From: CAWKDG01 sp963848355
GTDB lineage: Bacteria > Actinomycetota > Acidimicrobiia > Acidimicrobiales > UBA8190
Assembly: GCA_963848355.1 (NCBI GenBank)
Contig: CAWKDG010000012.1
Location: forward strand, 620,001 to 684,000
Direction: 5' to 3'
Length of the DNA: 64,000 bases
Positions 33,992 to 41,158 of the stretch are shown piece after piece. How positions within the stretch are numbered: the stretch's first letter is position 1; each line of letters starts with the position of its first letter. The translations under genes were made by a program, and so were the position numbers. Under the pieces are notes generated by a model. That model did no database searches. It saw only the letters and a program-made list of their open reading frames with translations, and was not told the DNA's origin.

Positions 33992-34771
33992 TCAGAGGCC
34001 GGGAAAGACGGCGCGCAGGGTGTCGAGGGTCAGATCGGTGCCGTCGAGTTCGACCGTGGGTCTGTGCTCGTCGTCGAGCCTCCCGTAGACGAGACGAACC
34101 AGCGCCTCGGCCGGCAGCCGGAGCACGCCGTCGGTCGATCCACCTTCGAATGGGTCGATGCGCACCTCGTCGTCGACGACGAGGGTGAGGTCGCGGGCGG
34201 GGTCGGAGGTGACCACCCGGACCCGGATGGGTGCATCCTGCGGTTTGCCCGCCCGGCGCGCCATCTCGGGAAGGGTGTCGATCAGGAGGTCGACGGCCTC
34301 GGGCGACACCGACGCCGTGGGATCGAGTGCGGCGGCGACATCCCACGTGTGCAGAGAGTGTTCACTCAACCGCATCCGGAGGAAGCCGGCCGCGTCGAGC
34401 TCCATTCCGAACATGGCGAAGGCCAGTCCCTCGAGCTCTGCGTCGGAGAGCTCCTCCACGCGGCGCACGAAGAGCTCGTTCGCCGCCACGCTGTCAGCCA
34501 CCTGGTCCACCGCACTCCGGGCGTTCCAGGCATCCCAGACCGGGGGGAAGGCTTCGGGTCCGGGCAGGGGGCGATCGGCGAGGGCGGCGTCGAGGATGGC
34601 GTCGAAGATCTCAGCCTGGCTCCCCAGATGGGACAGGACCTGCGCCACGCTCCAGCCCGCCGCCATCGAGGGAGCGGTCACCGCGTCGGGACCGAGCGGC
34701 TCGACCAGCGCCGCCAGACGGTCGTTCGAGTTGCGCAGTGCCGTTATCCAGCGTTTCGGATCCTGCTCCAC
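33992..34771 (-). CDS. MDMPI/DinB-fold mycothiol-dependent enzyme-like protein
   Basis: A 259-residue protein with the TIGR03083 pattern: an N-terminal helix bundle (SMAAGWSVAQVLSHLGSQAEIFD, metal His in SHLG), the RLSEHSLHTWDVAAALD motif with the HxWD ligands, and a C-terminal SCP2-like domain (RVVTSDPARDLTLVVDD ... RLPAEALVRLVYGRL). Proteins of this type use mycothiol; the substrate is unknown. GTG 34771 is preferred over GTG 34798 since AGGAG lies at the right distance before it. The upstream dioxygenase gene ends at 34785, so the pair is an operon. Confidence 0.8.
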   Translation of the reverse strand: MEQDPKRWITALRNSNDRLAALVEPLGPDAVTAPSMAAGWSVAQVLSHLGSQAEIFDAILDAALADRPLPGPEAFPPVWDAWNARSAVDQVADSVAANELFVRRVEELSDAELEGLAFAMFGMELDAAGFLRMRLSEHSLHTWDVAAALDPTASVSPEAVDLLIDTLPEMARRAGKPQDAPIRVRVVTSDPARDLTLVVDDEVRIDPFEGGSTDGVLRLPAEALVRLVYGRLDDEHRPTVELDGTDLTLDTLRAVFPGL

Positions 34772-34784
34772 GATGGTTCTCCTG

Positions 34785-35678
34785 TCAGGCGCAGTCACGC
34801 CATGGGCTCATGTCCAACCCAGGGTAACGAGCGGCCACTCCGGCCAGGGTCGCGTCCGTCCAATAGGGATGCCCGGGCTTGGGGAAACCGAGCACGCTCA
34901 GTTGGCGCACACTCGCTTGCTGGACGAATTTGTGCCACTCCGGGGAGAACCCCTTGATCGGCCAGGCCTGGTACCCCATCCAGTCCAACGGGGCCGGCTT
35001 GTACGAGACGTGGAGCATGAACCGGGCCTGTCCGGGCTCGGACACGTCGACCGAGCGGTGGTAGACGTCGCCGCTGTAGGCCACGATCGATCCCGCCGGC
35101 CCCGCCGCCTCGCCCGGCTCGTCGTAGAGGTGGGCGTAGTCGACCAGGTTCAGCGTGTGCTGCTCGACGGGGATCGCCTCGGTCTTCGTGCGCGACACCA
35201 GGCGGGTCGCCCCGTTGCGGGTGGAGACGTCGTTCAGATAGATGAACGTCTCGAGATGCTCGTACCCGGCATCCCGGCGGGGGACGACGAGGGAGTGGTT
35301 GGGATAGTCGGCGTGCAGCAGCTGGTTGTAGCCGGACGACTGGTGCGCGTACTTGGCCGTCACCAGGGCCAGGTACAGACGGACGTCGTCGGTCTGGAGC
35401 AGCTCGGTGGCCAGGTCGATGAGGACGTCGTGGACGACCAGCTTGTTGAGCCGGCTGCTGTGGAAGGGGAACTCCGGCCACGCCGCGTCCCACGTGCGCC
35501 AGGCGGCGGTCTTCTCGTCGTCCGTCCCGCCGTCCATCTCCTCGGCGGTGGGGAACAATCGGACCAGCGCGCTCTGCGCCGCGGCCAGATCGGCGGGGGG
35601 AATGGCCCCCTCGATGACGCACCAACCGTCACGGCGCCACGCCGAGAGGAGTGTCGGAGACAGGCGCGAGCGACCCAC
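34785..35678 (-). CDS. Phytanoyl-CoA dioxygenase family Fe(II)/2-oxoglutarate oxygenase
   Basis: A 297-residue cytoplasmic oxygenase of the PhyH family. The iron ligands are seen in LLHADYPNHS (HxD) and SGDVYHRSVDV (distal His), with an Arg for 2-oxoglutarate in QARFMLHVSYK. Such enzymes hydroxylate acyl-CoAs or specialised metabolites; the substrate is unknown. The GTG at 35678 sits at the predicted transcription start set by TAGCTT (35685-35690), six nt upstream. It is followed at 14 nt by a MDMPI-like gene; the pair may act on a common aromatic or lipid substrate. Confidence 0.82.
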   Translation of the reverse strand: MGRSRLSPTLLSAWRRDGWCVIEGAIPPADLAAAQSALVRLFPTAEEMDGGTDDEKTAAWRTWDAAWPEFPFHSSRLNKLVVHDVLIDLATELLQTDDVRLYLALVTAKYAHQSSGYNQLLHADYPNHSLVVPRRDAGYEHLETFIYLNDVSTRNGATRLVSRTKTEAIPVEQHTLNLVDYAHLYDEPGEAAGPAGSIVAYSGDVYHRSVDVSEPGQARFMLHVSYKPAPLDWMGYQAWPIKGFSPEWHKFVQQASVRQLSVLGFPKPGHPYWTDATLAGVAARYPGLDMSPWRDCA

Positions 35679-36058
35679 GACGCCAAGCTAGTCGCCCACC
35701 AGGTCGATCCGCCTCGGCTCGCTGCGTGGTCGCTGGACCTCGTTTACATAGTCGTCATCGTCCGGACCCATGGCGTTCACCACCCCCTCGTACGCTGCGA
35801 GCACCGGCAGCTGAGGGGCTCCGGGAACCGCACGTTCGAAGGGGCTCGGCGACAGGTGTGTCCCCCGCACCCAAGGCTCGCCGGGCCCCTTCGACGCGCC
35901 CGGACGGTCCCTCGACACCTCGGCCGAGCGCGCCCACGGCGCCGGGGCTACCCTGGCGCGAGGCCACGGGAACCACAGCATCTTCCCGTTGGCCACGGGG
36001 GGCCGCGCAGGGGATCGTCTCCCCTGGCGCGTCGGCCAGTCGCCGCTCACCACGCCCG
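35679..36058. other. Intergenic stretch with -10 of the dioxygenase gene; doubtful small ORFs
   Basis: On the minus strand TAGCTT (35685-35690), then six nt, then GTG 35678, fits a leaderless promoter. A minus-strand open frame (35688-36053, 121 codons) ends inside that element, and its last part (from ATG 35771, MGPDDDDYVNEVQRPRSEP) looks protein-like, but it lacks a family match and a convincing start. I do not call it a gene. Confidence 0.4.
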
Positions 36059-37162
36059 TCAGGGATCGTGCCGTCTGCTCGCCGCCAGAGAGGGAAGGAG
36101 GCTGTAGACGGGAACCGGCTCGTCGAAGCCTTTCAACTGGCGCCGCCCCGCCCCTTCGAAGACCAGGTCGCTGTTACCTGCCGCCACCCGGACGTTGTCG
36201 TCGGCCAGGACCTCCCCGGGAATGGCCAGGTCGGCCAGCCGTGACGCCAGATTGACCACGTCCCCGTAGTAGTCGCCCTGCCGGGCCACCACGTCGCCGA
36301 AGGCGAGACCGCCCCGGGGCTGAATCCCCTCGTCGGCGAACTCGGTCATCAGGGCCAGGGCCAGCTCGCACCCGGCCACGGGATCGATGGCCACGAACAT
36401 CACCTCGTCGCCGATGTGCTTGATGATGCGCCCGCCGTGCTCGGCGGCGAGCCGGAAGGCCCGGTTCTCGAATTGCCCGATGAACGAGCTCAGCTCCCGG
36501 GTGGCCATCCGGTGCGACAGGGGCGTGAATCCGACGAGGTCGACGAATCCCACCGCCACCCGGAAGAGGGCGCGGTCGTTCACGTGGGCCTGGGCCCGGC
36601 GTTGGCGGTCGACCCCGTCGCGTAGGAGGTGGGCGAAGATCGCCCCCAGGGCGTCGCCCAGATCGAGAGCGGTCCGGGCGGCGCGCGACCCCTTCTGGGC
36701 CAGGCTCAGGCTGTCGGCGCCGCCGTCGACCAGGTCGGACTCGACGGTCTGGACGTAGAAGGAGATGGCCGCATCGGCCACCCGGGCCAGGGCGCTGCCG
36801 ATCACGTTCAGGAGCTCGTCGCTCTCGGCGTCGGTGAACAGGTCCACCGACGACAAGGTCCGCACCAGGCTCACGTCGTCGGACGAGAACATCGGCGCGT
36901 CCGGTCCCGGCACGTCGACCCCGAGGGCCTGCCAGATGCCCATCACGGCGTCGACCGACGCGCCCGACCGGGCGGCCACGTCGGTGGCGGTGAGCCCTTC
37001 GGCGTGGGTGAAGACGAGATCGGCGCCGAGTCCGGTCAGGTTGGACTGCCGTTCGGCGGCGGTGATCTGCTCGGGGGTGGCCCCGAGCGACGTCAGGAAT
37101 GCGACCAGCTCCGGGCTGGGATCGCAGGACGGATCGTCCGCCGTCACGGGTCGCCGGTCCAC
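36059..37162 (-). CDS. Class III adenylate cyclase with N-terminal regulatory domain
   Basis: A 367-residue soluble protein. Residues about 10-170 form a helical N-terminal domain of the kind found in actinobacterial Rv1264/Rv2212-type cyclases (LTATDVAARSGASVDAVMGIWQALG). Residues about 185-355 are the cyclase domain: metal Asp in VGFVDLVGFT, GRIIKHIGDEVMF with the substrate Lys and second metal Asp, GDYYGDVVNLASRL with the adenine-selecting Asp and the Asn/Arg pair. All needed residues are present, so cAMP synthesis as a dimer is likely. The GTG 37162 follows CAAGCT in -10 position. The Smr gene is divergent. A frameshifted paralogue is at 56560-57694. Confidence 0.85.
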   Translation of the reverse strand: MDRRPVTADDPSCDPSPELVAFLTSLGATPEQITAAERQSNLTGLGADLVFTHAEGLTATDVAARSGASVDAVMGIWQALGVDVPGPDAPMFSSDDVSLVRTLSSVDLFTDAESDELLNVIGSALARVADAAISFYVQTVESDLVDGGADSLSLAQKGSRAARTALDLGDALGAIFAHLLRDGVDRQRRAQAHVNDRALFRVAVGFVDLVGFTPLSHRMATRELSSFIGQFENRAFRLAAEHGGRIIKHIGDEVMFVAIDPVAGCELALALMTEFADEGIQPRGGLAFGDVVARQGDYYGDVVNLASRLADLAIPGEVLADDNVRVAAGNSDLVFEGAGRRQLKGFDEPVPVYSLLPSLAASRRHDP

Positions 37163-37235
37163 CGCACAAGCTTGACACCCCGGCCGGCCCCGTGGGCTCC
37201 CGGGCCCGCGCCATACTCGGGCGGAGGAGAGTCTC

Positions 37236-37490
37236 ATGAAGCTCAAGCTCGACCTGCACGAGATCTACAACCGTGGCTCCGACATCGACCAGGCCCTGCG
37301 GGACATCATCGACGAGGCCGTCCGCACCAAGGCGACCCTGGTGGAGATCATTCCCGGTAAGGGGTCGGGACAGCTGAAGAAGCGGGTCCTGCGGTTCCTC
37401 GACACCAAGGAGATGAAGGCGCTCTACCACCGGGTGGAAAAGGACTCGAAGAACTTCGGACGGGTCTTCGTCCATTTCCGTTGGAAGTGA
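37236..37490 (+). CDS. Small MutS-related (Smr) domain protein
   Basis: An 84-residue stand-alone Smr domain: LKLDLHEI at the start carries the LDLHG-like motif, and EIIPGKGSGQLKKRVLRFL is the conserved GxGxG/H segment. Smr domains are nicking endonucleases or RNA cleaving modules acting on unusual DNA structures or collided ribosomes; a catalytic role here is plausible but not shown. GGAGGAG precedes the ATG. It is divergent from the cyclase and convergent with the DUF1697 gene. Confidence 0.8.
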   Translation: MKLKLDLHEIYNRGSDIDQALRDIIDEAVRTKATLVEIIPGKGSGQLKKRVLRFLDTKEMKALYHRVEKDSKNFGRVFVHFRWK

Positions 37491-37499
37491 CAGGTGGTG

Positions 37500-38036
37500 C
37501 TACCCCGACGCCAGGTCGGCCAGCTTGACGACGGTCGTCCAGTTCCTCGTCGTCGCCTCCGATCCGAATTCCCTCTCGAAGAACGTGTTGGTCAGCTTCG
37601 TGGTCCCGTAGCCGTTCGGGCAGGAGAGGTAGACCTCGCGCCCGACGACGAGACACTCGTCACCATCGGCCCTCTTCGTCTGCGCCGTCCGCACCGCACC
37701 GGCCCCGGGGACAGCGCCCAGGAACGTCACGTGGAGAACCTTCGGATCGTCGCCGCGACGGACGAAGGGGTTCGTGTCGATGACGGCGTCGAGCTCCGCC
37801 CTCGTCCTCACCAGCACCGGCACTCTGCTCCCGAGGACCTCCTCGAGCTGGACCTGAAGGGCTCCGACGATGGCCGACGACGACCGCCGACTGGCGAAGA
37901 CGGCGTTCCCGCTCTGGATGTAGGTCCGGACGTCGCTCCCCCCGGCGGCGGAGACCAGAGCGCGCAGGTCCTGCATGGCCAGCCGGTTCCGACCACCCAC
38001 GTTGATGCCGCGGAGCATGGCGACGAACGTCGTCAT
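37500..38036 (-). CDS. DUF1697-family protein
   Basis: A 178-residue protein with the DUF1697 hallmark: TFVAMLRGINVGGRNRLAMQDLR, then TYIQSGNAVFAS and NPFVRRGDDPKVLHVTFL, ending YGTTKLTNTFFEREFG and ATTRNWTTVVKL. The family is widespread, cytoplasmic and of unknown activity. The ATG 38036 overlaps the LysR stop codon (ATGA), so the two are translated together and the LysR protein may control it. Confidence 0.88.
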   Translation of the reverse strand: MTTFVAMLRGINVGGRNRLAMQDLRALVSAAGGSDVRTYIQSGNAVFASRRSSSAIVGALQVQLEEVLGSRVPVLVRTRAELDAVIDTNPFVRRGDDPKVLHVTFLGAVPGAGAVRTAQTKRADGDECLVVGREVYLSCPNGYGTTKLTNTFFEREFGSEATTRNWTTVVKLADLASG

Positions 38037-38911
38037 CGGTCGAGGAGGGCCACGAACTGGGCGACCGGGGGACGCGCCATGTCCCCGGCGCGGAAGCAGG
38101 CGAACCACGGCTCACCCGGAACCAGGTCGGAGACGGGGTGCACCTCGACGATTCTGCGCTCCTCGAGGGCGCGGGCACAAACGAACCGGGGGAGGATGCT
38201 GCACCCGATTCCGCGCTCGACGGCACCGGTCACCGCCCTCAGGTCCGGTGCCACCAGCCGCAGCGGTGACGAGAAGGGGCGACGCAGGTGGGTCTGCCAG
38301 AACCTCCGGGTGATCGGCAGCTCCAGGCTGTACGCCACCCACGACTGCGTGACGAGCCAGTCACCCAGTTCTGACAGCGATCCGAACGATGCGTCGGCCA
38401 CGAGGCGCGGCGCGGCCACGAGCACGAAGCGCTTCTCCCCCACGGGGACAGCCTCGAACGACCGGCGTCCGGGGACCGAGCTCATCACGGCGACATCGAG
38501 CTCACCGTGTTCGAGTTGCTCCCCCAGAGCCGCGTCGTCGCCGAAGGTCGCCACCACGGCCAGACCGGTGGCGCCGATCCGGGGGAGCACGAGGGACGAG
38601 AAGAACTCCGCCGTCGATCCGAGGCGCAGCGGTGCCGACGCCGGGCCCGACCCCTCTCCGCCGAGGCCCGTGAGCACCGCTTCGAGCTGGTCCACGGTCG
38701 AGGCCGTCTCGGCGTAGAGGGCGACGGCGCGGCCCGTGGGCTCGACGCCGCGTGGCGTCCGCACGAAGAGGGGGCTTCCGACCGCCCGCTCGAGCGCCGC
38801 CAGCTGCTGACTGGCCGCCGGCTGCGACACCCCCCGCAACCGGGCGCCGTCGGTGACCGACCGGGCCCGGAAGACGGCGACGAACGTCCGCAGCTGCTCC
38901 GGCCGTGACAT
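38033..38911 (-). CDS. LysR-family transcriptional regulator
   Basis: A 292-residue LysR regulator. Residues 1-60 are the winged helix (LRTFVAVFRARSVTDGARLRG, QPAASQQLAALERAVGSPLF); residues ~88-290 are the periplasmic-binding-like effector domain. The ligand is unknown. The ATG 38911 lies six nt after TAAGAT (38918-38923), a good -10 with a leaderless start. The intergenic region toward the divergent methyltransferase gene is strikingly AT-rich with short palindromes, a likely autoregulatory site. Confidence 0.88.
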   Translation of the reverse strand: MSRPEQLRTFVAVFRARSVTDGARLRGVSQPAASQQLAALERAVGSPLFVRTPRGVEPTGRAVALYAETASTVDQLEAVLTGLGGEGSGPASAPLRLGSTAEFFSSLVLPRIGATGLAVVATFGDDAALGEQLEHGELDVAVMSSVPGRRSFEAVPVGEKRFVLVAAPRLVADASFGSLSELGDWLVTQSWVAYSLELPITRRFWQTHLRRPFSSPLRLVAPDLRAVTGAVERGIGCSILPRFVCARALEERRIVEVHPVSDLVPGEPWFACFRAGDMARPPVAQFVALLDR

Positions 38912-38917
38912 ATCATT

Positions 38918-38953
38918 ATCTTATATCTATAGATTGCTAAATCACTTTGCTAA
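38918..38953. promoter_or_regulatory. AT-rich LysR/methyltransferase intergenic control region
   Basis: Holds TAAGAT (-10 of the LysR gene, minus strand, 38918-38923), a perfect palindrome ATCTATAGAT (38925-38934), and a direct repeat TTGCTAA (38934-38940 and 38947-38953, 13 nt apart). LysR proteins bind A/T-rich dyads in such shared promoters. Binding is inferred. Confidence 0.5.
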
Positions 38954-38981
38954 TGAATGGCGAAGGCCGCATGCTGGTGCC

Positions 38982-39827
38982 ATGGTTCGGTCCCCCCGCT
39001 ACACGCACGGACACCACGAAAGCGTTCTGCGATCGCACCGATGGCGGACGGCGGAGAACTCGGCCGCCTACCTCCTTCCGCGGATCGGTCCCGGTCTCGA
39101 CATCCTCGACGTCGGCTGCGGGCCGGGGACCATCACCGTCGACCTCGCCTCGCGCGTCGAGCCCGGTGGTCACGTCGTCGGGGTGGACAACGCCGACGAG
39201 GTGATCGAGCTCGCCCGCAGCTCCACTGGATCCGCTGCCGTCACCAACGTGGATTTCGTCGTCGGCGACACCTATGCCCTCGACTTCGCCGACGCGTCGT
39301 TCGACATCGTCCACGCCCACCAGATGCTCCAGCATCTCGCCGATCCCGTCGCCGCCCTGGCCGAGATGGGTCGGGTCTGCCGGGCCGACGGTCTCGTCGC
39401 CGCGCGCGACGGCGACTACGGCGCCTTCCGGTGGTACCCGGAGGATCGCTGGCTCGATCGCTGGCTCGATGTCTACAGCGCCGTGGCCCGCCACAACGGC
39501 GGTCGACCCGACGGTGGCCGACGGCTGGTGGCGTGGGCCCGGGAGGCGGGGCTCGCCGACATCTCGGCGACGGCGTCGGCGTGGTGTTTCTCCGAACCCG
39601 CCGACCGACGCTGGTGGGGTGACCTGTGGGCCGATCGGATGACCGAGTCGGCTCTCGGGCGCCAGGCCGTCGAGCTCGGCCTCGTCGGGCCCGACGACCT
39701 AGGGGAGATCGCCGACGCCTGGCATCGATGGGCGGCGCATCCCGACGCCTGGTTCGGTCTCCTCCACGGCGAGATCCTGTGCCGGGCCGCCGGTCAGGGC
39801 AGGAGCAGGACCCGTCCGAAGGCCTGA
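38982..39827 (+). CDS. SAM-dependent methyltransferase (class I)
   Basis: A 281-residue class I methyltransferase. LDILDVGCGPGTITVDLA is the SAM-binding motif I; VVGVDNADEVI is motif post-I; DFADASFDIVHAHQMLQHL is the motif IV region. The acceptor is unknown; the fold resembles ubiquinone/menaquinone-type and small-molecule methyltransferases. It is divergent from the LysR gene, the classic layout of a regulator and its target. CATGCT lies in -10 position before ATG 38982. It overlaps the quinone oxidoreductase gene by 34 bp at the 3' ends. Confidence 0.82.
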   Translation: MVRSPRYTHGHHESVLRSHRWRTAENSAAYLLPRIGPGLDILDVGCGPGTITVDLASRVEPGGHVVGVDNADEVIELARSSTGSAAVTNVDFVVGDTYALDFADASFDIVHAHQMLQHLADPVAALAEMGRVCRADGLVAARDGDYGAFRWYPEDRWLDRWLDVYSAVARHNGGRPDGGRRLVAWAREAGLADISATASAWCFSEPADRRWWGDLWADRMTESALGRQAVELGLVGPDDLGEIADAWHRWAAHPDAWFGLLHGEILCRAAGQGRSRTRPKA

Positions 39828-40762
39828 CGGCTCTCGATGTACTCGTGGGCGGCGGCGGCGTCGGCCAGCGGGAACCGGCGGTCGATGACGACACGCAGGC
39901 GCCCGGCGGCGATGTCGTCGAGATGCCGGGCGATCATGGCGTGCGGCCGACCGCTCAGGAAGAGCTCGGCGCCGAGGAAGTAGCCCGTGAGGGACTGGTT
40001 GTTCGGGCGCAGGGTGGAGATGTCCATCTGCTCCGTCCCCTGACGACCGGCGTCGCCGACGGTCACGCACCGACCCCGGTAACCGAGGCAGCGCAGACTC
40101 CCCTGCAGCGTCGATCCGCCCACGGAGTCGAGGATGACGTCGGCACCCCGCCCCTCGGTGAGCCGGCGCACCTCCTCGACGAAATCGGTCCGGGCGTAGT
40201 TGATCCCCTCGTCGAGACCGAGCTCCACCAGCCGCTCCAGCTTCTCGTCGCGCGATGCCGTGGCCAGGACCCGGGCACCGGCCCGCTTGGCCAACTGGAT
40301 GGCGGCGATCCCCACGCCGCTGGCCCCGGCGTGGACGAGGACGGTCTCCCCCGCCTGCAGGCGCCCGAATTCGAACAGGCAGTCGTCGGCCGTCCCGAAG
40401 GGGACGGGCACACAGGCCGCCTCCTCGGTCGACAGACCGTCGGGGATCTTCCATGAGAAGGGCTCGGCCACCGATCGCAGCTCGGCGTGCGAGCCGTCGA
40501 GGCCGACGGTGACGACACGGTCCCCTTCATCGAAGGCGGTCACCTGCGCGCCCACGGCCACGACCGTCCCCGCACACTGGTACCCCACGACGTGCGGGAC
40601 CCGGGACATCTCGCCCCCGCTGCGGTTGAGGGTGTCACCACCCTCGATGCTGATCGCCTCGACGCGGACCAGCATCTCGTGCCCGGCCATGACCGGGTCG
40701 GGTACGTCCTCGTAGCGCAGGACCTCGGGACGACCTGTCTCGTGGTAGACGGCTGCCTTCAT
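39794..40762 (-). CDS. NADPH:quinone oxidoreductase (MDR superfamily, zinc-free)
   Basis: A 322-residue medium-chain dehydrogenase/reductase. The N-terminal GroES-like domain has VGYQCAGTVVAVG; the Rossmann part has ETVLVHAGASGVGIAAIQLAK, the AxxGxG NADPH motif typical of QOR enzymes. Catalytic-zinc ligands are absent, as usual for this branch. It reduces quinones or enones with NADPH. ATG 40762 follows GAGGAG. No neighbour explains the substrate. Confidence 0.88.
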   Translation of the reverse strand: MKAAVYHETGRPEVLRYEDVPDPVMAGHEMLVRVEAISIEGGDTLNRSGGEMSRVPHVVGYQCAGTVVAVGAQVTAFDEGDRVVTVGLDGSHAELRSVAEPFSWKIPDGLSTEEAACVPVPFGTADDCLFEFGRLQAGETVLVHAGASGVGIAAIQLAKRAGARVLATASRDEKLERLVELGLDEGINYARTDFVEEVRRLTEGRGADVILDSVGGSTLQGSLRCLGYRGRCVTVGDAGRQGTEQMDISTLRPNNQSLTGYFLGAELFLSGRPHAMIARHLDDIAAGRLRVVIDRRFPLADAAAAHEYIESRQAFGRVLLLP

Positions 40763-40946
40763 CGCTGACGCTCCTCTTGGGGGACATGCGAGCGTATCCG
40801 ATCGGACTGACCAACTCAGAAGCGTGATAGGGACTTTCGGCCCTGTCGGTCGCCCCACGGCCGTAGGCATTCTTCACCGATGCCAACCGACGAATTGCAC
40901 CGACCGAGGCAGCCGTTCACGCATCATTTACGCGAAGGGTCTCGTC

Positions 40947-40981
40947 GTTCACAACCGGTTCACGCCCACCCCCCCTACGGT
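40947..40981 (+). promoter_or_regulatory. kdp promoter: PHO-box-like direct repeat plus -10
   Basis: Two 11-nt units, GTTCACAACCG and GTTCACGCCCA (40947-40968), stand in direct repeat immediately upstream of TACGGT (40976-40981). With a start at about 40988, the first ATG (40989) is leaderless. The units match the layout known for OmpR-family PhoP/PhoB sites in actinobacteria (GTTCACC-type, 11-nt period) and replace a -35, as expected for an activated promoter. Confidence 0.6.
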
Positions 40982-40988
40982 CACAGAC

Positions 40989-41072
40989 ATGGGTGATTTC
41001 ATGGCAGTGCTCGGCGTCATCGCCTTCGTGCTGGTGATGCTCGGGCTGATCTGGGGACTTGATCACGTATGA
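40989..41072 (+). CDS. 27-residue single-pass membrane peptide at head of kdp operon
   Basis: The ORF encodes MGDFMAVLGVIAFVLVMLGL plus a short IWGLDHV tail, one hydrophobic helix. Its stop overlaps the start of kdpF (ATGA), so translation is coupled. It is not KdpF, which follows it. Its conservation in position next to kdp genes would suggest a second small Kdp-complex or regulatory peptide. Support is the clean leaderless start, helix-like composition and overlap. Function unknown. Confidence 0.6.
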   Translation: MGDFMAVLGVIAFVLVMLGLIWGLDHV

Positions 41073-41158
41073 CCGTCGTCCAAGGCATTCTGTTGGCCGT
41101 AGCCATCCTCGTCTTCATCTTTCTGGGCGTGGCCATGTTCAAGCCTGAGTGGTTCTGA
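41069..41158 (+). CDS. kdpF: KdpF, small subunit of K+-transporting ATPase
   Basis: A 29-residue single-helix membrane protein ending AMFKPEWF, close to the usual KdpF C-terminus (xxPExF). KdpF stabilises the KdpFABC complex in the membrane. The ATG overlaps the stop of the upstream peptide (ATGA) and its own stop overlaps the ATG of kdpA (TGATG), showing tight translational coupling. Confidence 0.8.
   Translation: MTVVQGILLAVAILVFIFLGVAMFKPEWF

Noticed and set aside
35688..36053. 121-codon minus-strand frame upstream of the dioxygenase gene
   Set aside because: It lacks a convincing start and family, and its stop codon lies inside the predicted -10 of the next gene.
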